Source: Paractinoplanes toevensis (GTDB lineage: Bacteria > Actinomycetota > Actinomycetes > Mycobacteriales > Micromonosporaceae). From it: a stretch of 64,000 bases of DNA. Shown here piece by piece: positions 42,015 to 51,085 of this stretch. Made by a program: the position numbers and the translations under genes. A model generated the notes under the pieces. That model had not been told where the DNA came from. It searched no databases and was given only the letters and a program-made list of their open reading frames with translations. Within the stretch, counting starts at the first letter, position 1. Every line of letters begins with the position of its first letter. The DNA is taken from positions 1-64,000 of the forward strand of contig NZ_BOQN01000039.1 in NCBI RefSeq assembly GCF_018332695.1. The letters are read 5' to 3'.

Positions 42015-42797
42015 GTGAGCGTAATTCTGATCAGCGGCGGCACGAACGGGATGGGACTGGCGTTGGCCCGGGCCCGGGCGGCCCGGGGCGACGAGGTCAT
42101 CGCGCTGGGCCGCGATCCGCGATTTCTGGGACAGGGGCACTTCCTGCCGGTCGATCTGAGCGACGTCGAGGACACGCTACGGGTCATCGACGTGATCCGG
42201 GAGCGGTGGCCGGTGGTGGACGCGGTCGCGCTGTTCGCCAACGGGCCGGCGCCGCACCGCATCGAGACCCGGCAGGGCCTGGAGCGGACGTTCGCCCTCT
42301 ACTACCTGAGCCGTTACCTGCTCGGGCGGGCCTTCTTCGACACGGCCGGGGTGATCGTCAACGTGGCGGGGGTGGGGATCAGCAAGGGCACGATCGCCTG
42401 GGACGACCTGCAGCTGACCCACGGGTACCGGATGGTGCGGGCCCAACTGCAGGCCGGGCGCCTCAACGATCTGCTCGGCCTGCTCCACTCGAAGAGCAAG
42501 GCACGGTACGTCCTCTACCACCCCGGCTTCACGCGCAGCGGCGACCTTTCCCCGTTGCCGGCGGTTCTCCGGGCCGCCGTCAGGATCGCCGCGGCGGTCA
42601 AGGCGCGACCGGTCAGCGAGTCGATCAAGCCGATCGACAACTGGCTCGACAATCCGCCGGCCGCCCCGCTGACGGCCGTGGACCGAGGCCGTGAGCTGCC
42701 GCTGAGCTTCCCGACGCTGGACCCGGACGCGGCGCGGCGGCTCGAGTTGACCACCGAACGAATATTGCTCCGTGCGGGGACCGTCCCGCCGGGCTAG
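42015..42797 (+). CDS. Short-chain dehydrogenase/reductase-like protein
   Basis: A 260-residue Rossmann-fold protein starting VILISGGTNGMGLALARARAARG, with the glycine-rich NAD(P) site at residues 8-14. The usual Tyr-x-x-x-Lys pair is not clear; YHPGFTRSGD lies where it might be, so catalysis is doubtful and it may only bind cofactor. GTG 42015. fdhA begins 10 bp after its stop, so it may be the first gene of the fdh operon. Confidence 0.8.
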   Translation: MSVILISGGTNGMGLALARARAARGDEVIALGRDPRFLGQGHFLPVDLSDVEDTLRVIDVIRERWPVVDAVALFANGPAPHRIETRQGLERTFALYYLSRYLLGRAFFDTAGVIVNVAGVGISKGTIAWDDLQLTHGYRMVRAQLQAGRLNDLLGLLHSKSKARYVLYHPGFTRSGDLSPLPAVLRAAVRIAAAVKARPVSESIKPIDNWLDNPPAAPLTAVDRGRELPLSFPTLDPDAARRLELTTERILLRAGTVPPG

Positions 42798-42807
42798 GGT
42801 CGATCAC

Positions 42808-45800
42808 GTGGGCGTCCGGACCTGGATCGAAGGCTGGCCGGTCTACCGGCAGTTGACCGGGACCGACCCGCTCGGCCGTGGTGCCGCCGCGCAGTCCGAC
42901 CGTTCCAAGTCGCTGACCGCGCGCACCGAGACCGCCGACCGGGTCGCCAAGTCGGTCTGCCCCTACTGCGCGGTCGGCTGCGGCCAGCGCATCTTCGTCA
43001 AGGACGAGAAGGTCGTCCAGATCGAGGGCGACCCGGACAGCCCGATCTCCCGCGGCCGGCTCTGCCCCAAGGGCTCGGCCAGCCTGAGCCTGGTCACCAG
43101 TGACCGCCGCCGGCAGCACGTGCTCTACCGCAGGCCCTACGGCACCGAGTGGGAGCGGCTCGACCTGGAAACGGCGATGGACATGATCGCCGACCGGGTG
43201 CTCGAGGCCCGCGAGCAGACCTGGGAGGACGCCGACGACGAGGGCCGGCCGCTCAACCGCACGCTGGGCATCTCCAGCCTGGGCGGGGCGACCCTCGACA
43301 ACGAAGAGAACTACCTGATCAAGAAGCTGTTCACGGCGCTCGGCGCGATCCAGATCGAGAACCAGGCGCGTATTTGACACTCCGCCACCGTTCCCGGTCT
43401 GGGAACCTCTTTCGGCCGTGGCGGGGCCACCAGCTTCCTGCAGGATCTGGTCAACGCCGACTGCATCATCATCCAGGGCTCCAACATGGCCGAGGCGCAC
43501 CCGGTGGGCTTCCAGTGGGTCATCGAGGCCAAGAACCGCGGCGCCACGGTGATCCATGTCGATCCGCGGTTCAGCCGCACCAGTGCGCTCGCGCACACCC
43601 ACGTGCCGGTGCGGGCCGGGGCGGACATCGCGTTCCTGGGTGGGGTGGTCAACTACATCCTGAGCAACGAGAAGGACTTCCGGGAGTACGTCCTGGCGTA
43701 CACCAACGCGTCGATGATCGTCAGTGACGACTTCCTGGACACCGAGGACCTGGACGGGCTGTTCAGCGGCTTCGACCCGAAGACCAACACGTACGACGAG
43801 TCCAGCTGGATGTACGCGGGGCACGAGGAGCACGGCCAGGCGCACGAGGAGTCGCACGCCAGCCGGGAGACCGCGTCGGCCCAGCAGCACGAGTCACACG
43901 GGCCGCCGCTGCCCGGTGACGTCCGACGCGACCCGACACTGCAGCACCCGCGCTGCGTCTACCAGATCCTGAAACGCCACTACGGCCGCTACACGCCCGA
44001 GGTCGTCGAGCAGCTCTGCGGCGTACCGGTCGATAAGTTCTTGGCGGTTTGCGAAGCCTGGACCAGCAACTCGGGTCGCGAGCGCACCACGTCGCTGGTC
44101 TATTCGGTCGGCTGGACGCAGCACAGCGTCGGCGTGCAGTACATCCGCACCGGCGCGATCATCCAGCTGCTGCTGGGCAACATGGGCCGGCCCGGCGGCG
44201 GGGTGCTCGCGCTGCGCGGGCACGCCAGCATCCAGGGCTCCACCGACATCCCGACCCTGTTCAACCTGCTGCCCGGTTACCTGCCGATGCCGCACCACGC
44301 CCAGCACGTGGATTTCCAGGACTGGATCGACGACATCCGGCACCCGGGGCAGAAGGGATTCTGGGCGAACGCCGAGGCGTACGCCGTTTCGCTGCTCAAG
44401 GCGTATTTCGGCGAAGCCGCGACGGAGGAGAACCAGTGGGGGTACGGCTGGCTGCCCCGCCTCACCGGCGATCACGGTACGTACCGGCAGGCGCTCGACA
44501 TGATCGACGGGAAGATCAAGGGCTACTTCCTGCTCGGCCAGAACCCGGCGGTCGGGTCGGCGCACGGCCGCGCCCAGCGGCTGGGCATGGCCAACCTGGA
44601 CTGGCTGGTGGTCCGCGACCTGTACATGATCGAGAGCGCGACGTTCTGGAAGAACGGCCCCGAGGTGGAGACCGGCGAAATCACCCCGGAGACGTGCCGC
44701 ACCGAGGTGTTCTTCATGCCGGCCGCGTCGCACGCCGAGAAGGAGGGCACCTTCACCCAGACCCAGCGGCTGCTGCAGTGGCGGGAGAAAGCCGTCGAGC
44801 CGCCGGCCGACGCCCGCAGTGAGCTGTGGTTCTTCTACCACCTGGGCAAGCGCATCCGGGCCCGGCTCGCCTCGTCGACGCTGCCGCGCGACGCCGGCAT
44901 CAAAAACCTGACCTGGGAGTACGGCGAGGACGAGCCCTCCGGCGAGGCGGTGCTGCAGGAGATCAACGGGTTCGACCTGAGCACCGGGAAGCCGCTGAGC
45001 ACGTTCAACGAGATGAAGCCGGACGGCAGCACATCGGGCGGCTGCTGGATCTACACCGGGGTGTTCGCCGACGGCGTCAACCAGGCCGCCCGCCGCAAAC
45101 CCGGCAGCGAGCAGAGCTGGGTGGCGCCCGAGTGGGGCTGGGCCTGGCCGGCCAACCGGCGCACCCTCTACAACCGGGCTTCGGCCGACCCCGACGGCAA
45201 CCCGTGGTCGGAGCGCAAGGCGTACGTCTGGTGGGACGGTTCGGCCGGCGAGTGGACCGGCCACGACGTGCCCGACTTCGAGAAGACGAAGCCGCCGTCC
45301 TACCGCCCGCCCGAGGGTGCCTCCGGGGTGGCGGCGATCTCCGGCGACGACGCGTTCATCATGCAGGGCGACGGGAAGGGCTGGCTCTACGTGCCGTCCG
45401 GCCTGATCGACGGCCCGATGCCGACCCATTACGAGCCGGCCGAGTCGATGATCCGCAACCCGCTCTACGGGCAACAGGCCAACCCCACCCGCAAGGTGTA
45501 CGACCGGGACGACAACCCGACCAACCCGAGCCCGCCCGAGCCGCACACCGACGTCTTCCCGTACGTCTTCGGCACCAGCCGCCTCACCGAGCACCACACC
45601 GCGGGCGGCATGAGCCGCCAACTCGCGTACCTCTCGGAACTGCAGCCGGAGATGTTCGTCGAGGTCTCCCCCGAGCTGGCCACGGAACGCGGCCTGGAGC
45701 ATCTCGGCTGGGCGCACGTCATCACCGCCCGCGCCGCCATCGAGGCGAAGGTCCTGGTCACCGACCGGATGACGCCGCTGCGCATCGAGGGCCGCATCAT

Positions 45801-46071
45801 CCACCAGCTGTGGCTGCCCTACCACTGGGGTGCCGAGGGCCTGATCACCGGCGACTCGGCCAACGACCTGATCGGCATCACCCTCGACCCCAACGTGCTC
45901 ATCCAGGAGAGCAAGGTCGGCACCTGCGACATCCAGCCCGGCCGCCGGCCGACCGGAAAAGCCCTTCTGGCGTACGTCGAGGAATACCGCCGCCGAGCCG
46001 GGCTGATCCCCGGTCACCACACCCCGATCGTGACCACGCGTGCTCCGGAGGACGCTGATGGGCAGCAATAG
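42808..46071 (+). CDS. fdhA: Formate dehydrogenase alpha subunit, selenocysteine-containing
   Basis: A 1087-residue molybdopterin (bis-MGD) oxidoreductase. TGA at 43375-43377 (residue 190) is read as selenocysteine: the frame gives ENQARI-Sec-HSATVPGLGTSFGRGG, the active-site sequence of formate dehydrogenases, and runs on without stop to 46071. The N-terminal [4Fe-4S] motif is CPYCAVGCGQ with a distal LCPKG. No Tat signal is seen; GTG 42808 is preferred. A His/Glu-rich insertion (about residues 338-365, GHEEHGQAHEESHASR) is unusual. It overlaps fdhB by 14 bases. It oxidises formate to CO2 and passes electrons to FdhB. Confidence 0.95.
43390..43406 (+). promoter_or_regulatory. Bacterial SECIS hairpin in fdhA
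   Basis: GTTCCC and GGGAAC form a perfect 6-bp stem around the loop GGTCT, 12 bases after the in-frame TGA. GGUCU is the loop recognised by SelB in Escherichia coli fdhF mRNA, at nearly the same distance from the UGA. This directly supports Sec insertion at residue 190. Confidence 0.92.
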
Positions 46072-47137
46072 CCTCTACGGTCCGCTCGACCCGGCGCCGG
46101 ACGCGGGCTACACCGACGCGCCACCGCGGATGGGCTTCTTCACCGACACCTCGGTCTGCATCGGCTGCAAGGCCTGCGAGGTCGCCTGCAAGACCTGGAA
46201 CGCCATCCCCGACGACGGCTTCAACCTGCTCGGCCAGTCCTACGACAACACCGGCGGCCTGACCGCCAACTCCTGGCGGCACGTCGCCTTCATCGAGCAG
46301 CCGCGGAGCGACAGCGGGGCCGCGACCGGCGTCCCGGGCGCCTTCGCGGGCCTGCCGACCGGCCCGTCGGCGAGCGCACAGAGCGCGGTGATCGCGGCCA
46401 CCACCGGCGCGGACACCGGCACCGCCCCCGGCCTGCCGCCGGCCGTGGACGCCCTCGCCGCCGCCGGCACCGTCGACCCGCAACTCTTCCCGGCCGCCGG
46501 CACCGGCCCGCAGTTCCTCGGCATGCCGCAGACCGATCTCCCCGGCCGCACGAGCGACGCGCCGCGCACCGACTTCCGCTGGCTGATGATGTCCAACGTG
46601 TGCAAGCACTGCACCCACGCCGCCTGCCTCGACGTGTGCCCGACCGGGTCGCTGTTCCGCACCGAGTTCGGCACGGTGGTGGTGCAGGAGGACATCTGCA
46701 ACGGTTGCGGCTACTGCGTGGCGGCCTGCCCCTACGGCGTCATCGACCGCCGGGAGGACGACGGCCGGGCCTGGAAGTGCACGCTCTGCTACGACCGGCT
46801 GTCCGACGGCCTGATGCCGGCCTGCGCCCAGGCCTGCCCGACCGAGTCGATCGTCTTCGGCGAGCTGGCTTCACTTCGCGAACAGGCCGCCGCCCGCGTC
46901 GAGACGCTGCAGTCTCAGGGCGTCGACTCGGCCCGCCTCTACGGCCATTCCGACGACGACGGCGTGGGCGGCGACGGCGCGTTCTTCCTGCTGCTCGACG
47001 AACCCGAGGTGTACGGCCTGCCACCCGACCCGGTGGTCACCACGAAGGACCTGCCCGACATGTGGAAACGAGCCGGCCTGGCCGCCCTCGCCATGGCCGC
47101 CTCGGTGGCGGTCTCGTTCCTGGGCCGGCGCGGATGA
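46058..47137 (+). CDS. fdhB: Formate dehydrogenase iron-sulfur subunit
   Basis: A 359-residue electron-transfer subunit with four [4Fe-4S] clusters: CIGCKACEVACKTW near residue 30, CKHCTHAACLDVCPTG, CNGCGYCVAACPYGV and CTLCYDRL with later CAQACPTES. A low-complexity Ala/Gly/Thr-rich insertion (about residues 85-155) separates the first cluster from the rest and is longer than in enterobacterial FdnH. A C-terminal hydrophobic helix ends the protein. GGAGG is 6 bases before ATG 46058. Confidence 0.95.
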   Translation: MGSNSLYGPLDPAPDAGYTDAPPRMGFFTDTSVCIGCKACEVACKTWNAIPDDGFNLLGQSYDNTGGLTANSWRHVAFIEQPRSDSGAATGVPGAFAGLPTGPSASAQSAVIAATTGADTGTAPGLPPAVDALAAAGTVDPQLFPAAGTGPQFLGMPQTDLPGRTSDAPRTDFRWLMMSNVCKHCTHAACLDVCPTGSLFRTEFGTVVVQEDICNGCGYCVAACPYGVIDRREDDGRAWKCTLCYDRLSDGLMPACAQACPTESIVFGELASLREQAAARVETLQSQGVDSARLYGHSDDDGVGGDGAFFLLLDEPEVYGLPPDPVVTTKDLPDMWKRAGLAALAMAASVAVSFLGRRG

Positions 47138-48075
47138 GCCGGCGCGGTGACCGGCCGATGGTGCCGAAGGCGCAGTTCCGGTCCTACTACGGCCGGCCGA
47201 TCGTGCGGCCCGCGCCGTGGACGCACGACATCGCGGCCTACCTGTTCACCGGCGGTCTAGCGGCCGGCTCATCGCTGCTCGCGGCCGGCGGCCAACTGAC
47301 CCGGCGGCCGAAGCTGCGGCGGGCCGGGCGGGTCACGGCGCTCGGGGCGCTCGCCGCCAGCGGCTACTTCCTGGTCGCCGACCTGGGTCGGCCGGAGCGC
47401 TTCCATCACATGCTGCGGGTCGCCAAGCCGACGTCGCCGATGTCGATGGGCACGTGGATCCTGACCGCCTTCGGCGCGGCGGCCGGAGCGGCGGCGGTCG
47501 CCGAGGCCGCGTCGCTGGTTCCGTCCCGCCTCGTGCGGCGGGTGCTGCCCCCGATCGGGGCCGCCGCCGGACTGGGGGCGGCGGTAGTGGCTCCGGCCCT
47601 CGCCACCTACACGGCCGTGCTGCTGTCCGACACGGCGACACCGAGCTGGCACGTCGCGTACCCCGAACTGCCCTTCGTCTTTGCCGGCAGCGCCCTGGCC
47701 AGCGGGGCCGGCATCGGGTTGATCGCCGACCCGGCGCCGCCCACCCGCCGGATGGCCGTGCTGGGCGCGGCCCTGGAACTCTACGGAGCCCACCGGATCG
47801 AGACCACGAAAGGCCTGCTCAGCGAGCCCTATGCGACCGGCCGGGCCGGGAAACTGCTGAAGGCCGGCCGGACGCTGACCGCGGCGGGGGTCGTGGGCGC
47901 GGTGCTGGGCCGCCGCAGCCGGGTCGTCTCCGCGCTCTCCGGCTTGTCACTGCTGACGGCGTCGGCGATGACCCGGTTCGGCATCTACGAGGGCGGCATG
48001 GCGTCGGCGCGGGACCCGAAGTACACCGTCCTCCCCCAGCGTGAGCGGCTCACCGAACCGGCCGACGGTCAGTAA
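47134..48075 (+). CDS. fdhC: NrfD-type membrane subunit of formate dehydrogenase
   Basis: A 313-residue membrane protein with about eight helices, of the NrfD/PsrC type that passes electrons to or from quinone. It has the conserved ADLGRPERFHHMLR stretch and PMSMGTWILTAFG. ATG 47134 overlaps the fdhB stop (ATGA). Its end overlaps the convergent selD gene by 7 bases. Confidence 0.9.
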   Translation: MSRRGDRPMVPKAQFRSYYGRPIVRPAPWTHDIAAYLFTGGLAAGSSLLAAGGQLTRRPKLRRAGRVTALGALAASGYFLVADLGRPERFHHMLRVAKPTSPMSMGTWILTAFGAAAGAAAVAEAASLVPSRLVRRVLPPIGAAAGLGAAVVAPALATYTAVLLSDTATPSWHVAYPELPFVFAGSALASGAGIGLIADPAPPTRRMAVLGAALELYGAHRIETTKGLLSEPYATGRAGKLLKAGRTLTAAGVVGAVLGRRSRVVSALSGLSLLTASAMTRFGIYEGGMASARDPKYTVLPQRERLTEPADGQ

Positions 48076-49070
48076 CACTCGACGGTCTTGCCGGTGCTCG
48101 GGACCAGCTCGCCGATGACCGGGAAGCCCGGGATCTCCCCGGCCAGCAGCAGGCCACCGGAGGTCTGGGCGTCCGCGAGCAGCAGGAGTTCCTCCTCGGG
48201 CAGGCCGGACTTCAGATGCGGCCGCACCCAGTCGAGGTTGCGCCGGGTGCCGCCGCTGACGAAGCCGTCGGCGAGCGCCTGGCGGGCCCCTTCGAGGTAC
48301 GGCACGGCCCGCGAATCGATCCGCGCGGTCACGTTGCTCGCGCGGGCGAGCTTGTGCAGGTGCCCGAGGAGCCCGAACCCGGTGATGTCGGTGGCGCACG
48401 TGATGTTGTTCCGCCGGGCGGCCTCGGCGGCCTCCCGGTTGAGGGTGGTCATCGCCGTCACCGCCTGCGGGAAGACCTCCCCGGTCGCCTTGTGCCGGCT
48501 GTTGAGCACGCCGACGCCGAGCGGCTTGGTCAGGGTGAGCGGCACGCCCGGCACGCCCGCGTCGTTACGCATGAGCAGGTCCGGGTCGGCGATGCCGGTG
48601 ACCGCCATGCCGTACTTCGGTTCCGGGTCATCGACACTGTGCCCACCGGCGACGTAGCAGTCGGCCTCGCGCGCGATGTCGAGCCCGCCCCGCAGCACCT
48701 CGGCGGCCAGCTCCATCGGCAGCAGATCCCGGGGCCAGCAGAGCAGATTGACGGCCACGACGGGTGTGCCACCCATGGCGTACACATCGGAGAGCGCGTT
48801 GGCCGCGGCGATCCGCCCCCAATCGTAGGCGTCGTCCACGACCGGCGTGAAGAAGTCCGCGGTGGCCACGATCGCCTGCCCGCCGGCGATCCGCACGACG
48901 GCCGCGTCATCACCGTCGTCCAGCCCGACCAGCAGTTCGCCAGGCCCGCGCGGCAGATCCCCGCCGACCAGCCCGGACACGACCGCTTCGAGCTCGCCGG
49001 GCGGAATCTTGCAGGCGCAGCCCCCGCCGTGTGCGTACTGGGTGAGCCGCTGAGCAGAAGTCATCGTCAC
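48069..49070 (-). CDS. selD: Selenide, water dikinase SelD
   Basis: A 333-residue enzyme that makes selenophosphate from selenide and ATP. The N-terminal GGGCACK loop has catalytic Cys18 and Lys21 (Cys rather than Sec). ATP/metal motifs LVGLDDGDDAAV, ATADFFTPVVDD and GGHSVDDPEPKYG are present. Starts at GTG 49070 or ATG 49064. It is convergent with fdhC and divergent from the tRNA-Sec gene 67 bp away. Confidence 0.97.
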   Translation of the reverse strand: MTMTSAQRLTQYAHGGGCACKIPPGELEAVVSGLVGGDLPRGPGELLVGLDDGDDAAVVRIAGGQAIVATADFFTPVVDDAYDWGRIAAANALSDVYAMGGTPVVAVNLLCWPRDLLPMELAAEVLRGGLDIAREADCYVAGGHSVDDPEPKYGMAVTGIADPDLLMRNDAGVPGVPLTLTKPLGVGVLNSRHKATGEVFPQAVTAMTTLNREAAEAARRNNITCATDITGFGLLGHLHKLARASNVTARIDSRAVPYLEGARQALADGFVSGGTRRNLDWVRPHLKSGLPEEELLLLADAQTSGGLLLAGEIPGFPVIGELVPSTGKTVECY

Positions 49071-49137
49071 GGACCAACTCTGGCACGCCGGCCGCCCGAC
49101 CGCCCGCCGCGGCCACGGCCGGTCTAGGGTGATCGAC

Positions 49138-49233
49138 GGAGGCGTTCAGGCGGCTGGTGCCCCTCGCAGTCTTCAAAACTGTCGTGGCCCGGCATCCGGG
49201 CCAGGCGGGTTCGATTCCCGTCCGCCTCCGCCA
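49138..49233 (+). tRNA. selC: tRNA-Sec (anticodon TCA)
   Basis: A 96-nt tRNA with encoded CCA. Acceptor arms GGAGGCG (49138-49144) and CGCCTCC (49223-49229) pair; the eighth pair expected in bacterial tRNA-Sec would be T-C here and is a mismatch. The anticodon loop CTTCAAA carries TCA. A long variable arm has a 7-bp GGCCCGG/CCGGGCC stem, and the T loop is TTCGATT. A strong terminator follows. Confidence 0.95.
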
Positions 49234-49241
49234 GCCCGAAC

Positions 49242-49277
49242 GACGGTGCGGGCGCCTGGCGAGGCGCCCGCACCGTC
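49242..49277. terminator. Terminator behind tRNA-Sec
   Basis: GACGGTGCGGGCGCC pairs perfectly with GGCGCCCGCACCGTC over 15 bp around a 6-base loop. It also serves the convergent gene that stops at 49286. Confidence 0.85.
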
Positions 49278-49285
49278 ATCGCGGC

Positions 49286-50416
49286 CTACAGGTGGGACGC
49301 AGTCACCCGGGAGGACTCGTACGTCGTGGCGGCCTGCGGCAGGCCCGGCACGGTGGATACGTCCTTGACCAGCATGCCGGTCCTGGCGTCAACGGTCAGC
49401 ACCTCGCCGCCCTCGCCGCCGAACACCTCGGGGCCGGCGGTGATCGTCAGCGTGGCCGTGCCGCCGGTGGTCGAGTTCTTGACGCTGACCGCCGAGATGG
49501 TGGACAGCAGACGCAGCACACCCGCCCGGACCTGCGTGTTGCCGTCGCCGGCGGACAGCGCTTCGGTGCTGAACGTCCACAGGGCATTGTCGAAGTGCCG
49601 CTGGACGGCCTGCGGGCTGTACGGCTTCGGCTCGGCATTGCCACCCTTCTGCTTGATGATCTCCTGGGCGGCCGCCTGCTCCTTGTCCCACTCCGCCTTC
49701 TGCGCCGCCGGGTCCAGGCCGACCAGCGGGTCCTTCGCCGCTTTGAGCATCCGGGTCCGGCCGTCGGCCGGGCTGCTGTCCGCCGCGGCAATGGCCGCCT
49801 TGAGCAGCGGAGCGTAGCCGCCGGCCTTCATCTGGTCCTGATGGCGGGCGATCGCACGCTTGACGTCCCGCACGCTGTTGCCCGTGTAGATCGCGTGACC
49901 GTCGGTGTACAGCGTGTAGACCACCTGCATGGTCTTGGTGCCGTGGACCTGAGTCGCTTTCACCAACCACGCGTCGCCCGCCGCCGGGGTGACCGTCCTG
50001 ATCGACCCGGCCAGGGTCATCAGCGGCGCACGGTCGGCGGCCTCGTCGACGGTGACCGAACCCGGGGCCACGGCCGGCGAGTCCTGGCCGGCCACCGCGC
50101 CCCCGGTCGCCGACGAGTTGAGCACCACGGCGACGACCGCTGCCGCGGCCGCGATCCCCACCCCGGCGCCGATGCCGAACCGGCCCGCGAGACCGATTCC
50201 GCGGCGGCGCCGGATCACCGGGCTGATTTCGTGTTCCCGCTCGGCTGTAGTCGTTTCCATGGTTGAAGTCGTCTCCATGATCGTGTCCTCCGCTGACATG
50301 TCGCCCCCCGGGTCGGCCATCGCCGCCCGTAGCACCGCCCGCGCCCGCTGATAGGCCTCCGGGCGCAGTGGTTCTGCGCTGCCCAACTCACCGACCAGAT
50401 CGAGCTCGTCGGTCAT
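49286..50416 (-). CDS. Membrane protein coupled to the ECF sigma factor (probable anti-sigma type)
   Basis: A 376-residue protein. About 75 cytoplasmic residues, one membrane helix (GAGVGIAAAAAVVAVVL) and a large outside domain. It resembles the CU044_5270-type proteins often encoded next to ECF sigma factors in actinobacteria. ATG 50416 overlaps the sigma gene stop (ATGA), so it is translationally coupled. No ZAS zinc motif is seen, so the anti-sigma role rests on position and topology. Confidence 0.7.
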   Translation of the reverse strand: MTDELDLVGELGSAEPLRPEAYQRARAVLRAAMADPGGDMSAEDTIMETTSTMETTTAEREHEISPVIRRRRGIGLAGRFGIGAGVGIAAAAAVVAVVLNSSATGGAVAGQDSPAVAPGSVTVDEAADRAPLMTLAGSIRTVTPAAGDAWLVKATQVHGTKTMQVVYTLYTDGHAIYTGNSVRDVKRAIARHQDQMKAGGYAPLLKAAIAAADSSPADGRTRMLKAAKDPLVGLDPAAQKAEWDKEQAAAQEIIKQKGGNAEPKPYSPQAVQRHFDNALWTFSTEALSAGDGNTQVRAGVLRLLSTISAVSVKNSTTGGTATLTITAGPEVFGGEGGEVLTVDARTGMLVKDVSTVPGLPQAATTYESSRVTASHL

Positions 50417-50985
50417 CGGTGTCTCTCCTTCGCGCTGTTGCGATCCTTCAGAAGCGCGGACACCCCCGGCGCGTCGCGCAGTGCCGTCCGGGCCTGGCTC
50501 AGGAGCCGCCGCGCGGTGCCGGCCGGTATGCCGAGCGCCCGTGCGGCGTCGGCTGCGGTCAGGTCCTCCCAGGCGACGAGCCTCAGGACCTCCCGCTCCT
50601 CGGGCTTGAGTCGCAGCAGGGCCGACCGGAGCACCGCCCGGGCGTCCATGCCGAGGTCGACCGCCGACCACGGATCCCAGCCGGCCGCCAGGTCCGGCAC
50701 CTCCCCGACCAGGTCCTCGGCCGGCCGGGACCGCCAGTAGCGGCGCAAGCGATTCAACGCCACCCCGTACAGCCACGGCCGCGCATCGTCGTACGACCGG
50801 TCGTACGATCGCCGCGACTCGAACGCCGCAACCCAGACCTCGCCCAGCAGGTCCTCGGCCGCATCGCGGCCCGCCCGGCGAACGAGGTAGGAACCGACGG
50901 CGGTCTCATGACGCTCGACCACCTCCACGAAGGCGTCGACTTCGCCATCCAGCGACCGACCGATCAAATCCGCATCCGATGCCAT
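50413..50985 (-). CDS. ECF-family RNA polymerase sigma factor
   Basis: A 190-residue sigma factor. Region 2 (AFVEVVERHETAVGSYLVRR to RRSYDRSYDDARPWLYGVAL) and region 4 (LRLKPEEREVLRLVAWEDLT, then GIPAGTARRLLSQART) are present; no extra C-terminal domain. GAGGAGG lies close before ATG 50985. Coupled to the downstream membrane protein gene. Confidence 0.92.
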   Translation of the reverse strand: MASDADLIGRSLDGEVDAFVEVVERHETAVGSYLVRRAGRDAAEDLLGEVWVAAFESRRSYDRSYDDARPWLYGVALNRLRRYWRSRPAEDLVGEVPDLAAGWDPWSAVDLGMDARAVLRSALLRLKPEEREVLRLVAWEDLTAADAARALGIPAGTARRLLSQARTALRDAPGVSALLKDRNSAKERHR

Positions 50986-51085
50986 AGCCCTCCTCGGCAA
51001 ACTCCGCGCTTCCAACCAGACATTGCCGATCGGCCCGCGAAGTGTTCAGCCCCCGCGAGCGAGGACGTTCACCCATACTGACCGC

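Noticed and set aside
43149..43377. Separate short gene ending at TGA 43375
   Set aside because: The frame continues past the TGA into conserved formate dehydrogenase sequence, with a SECIS hairpin.
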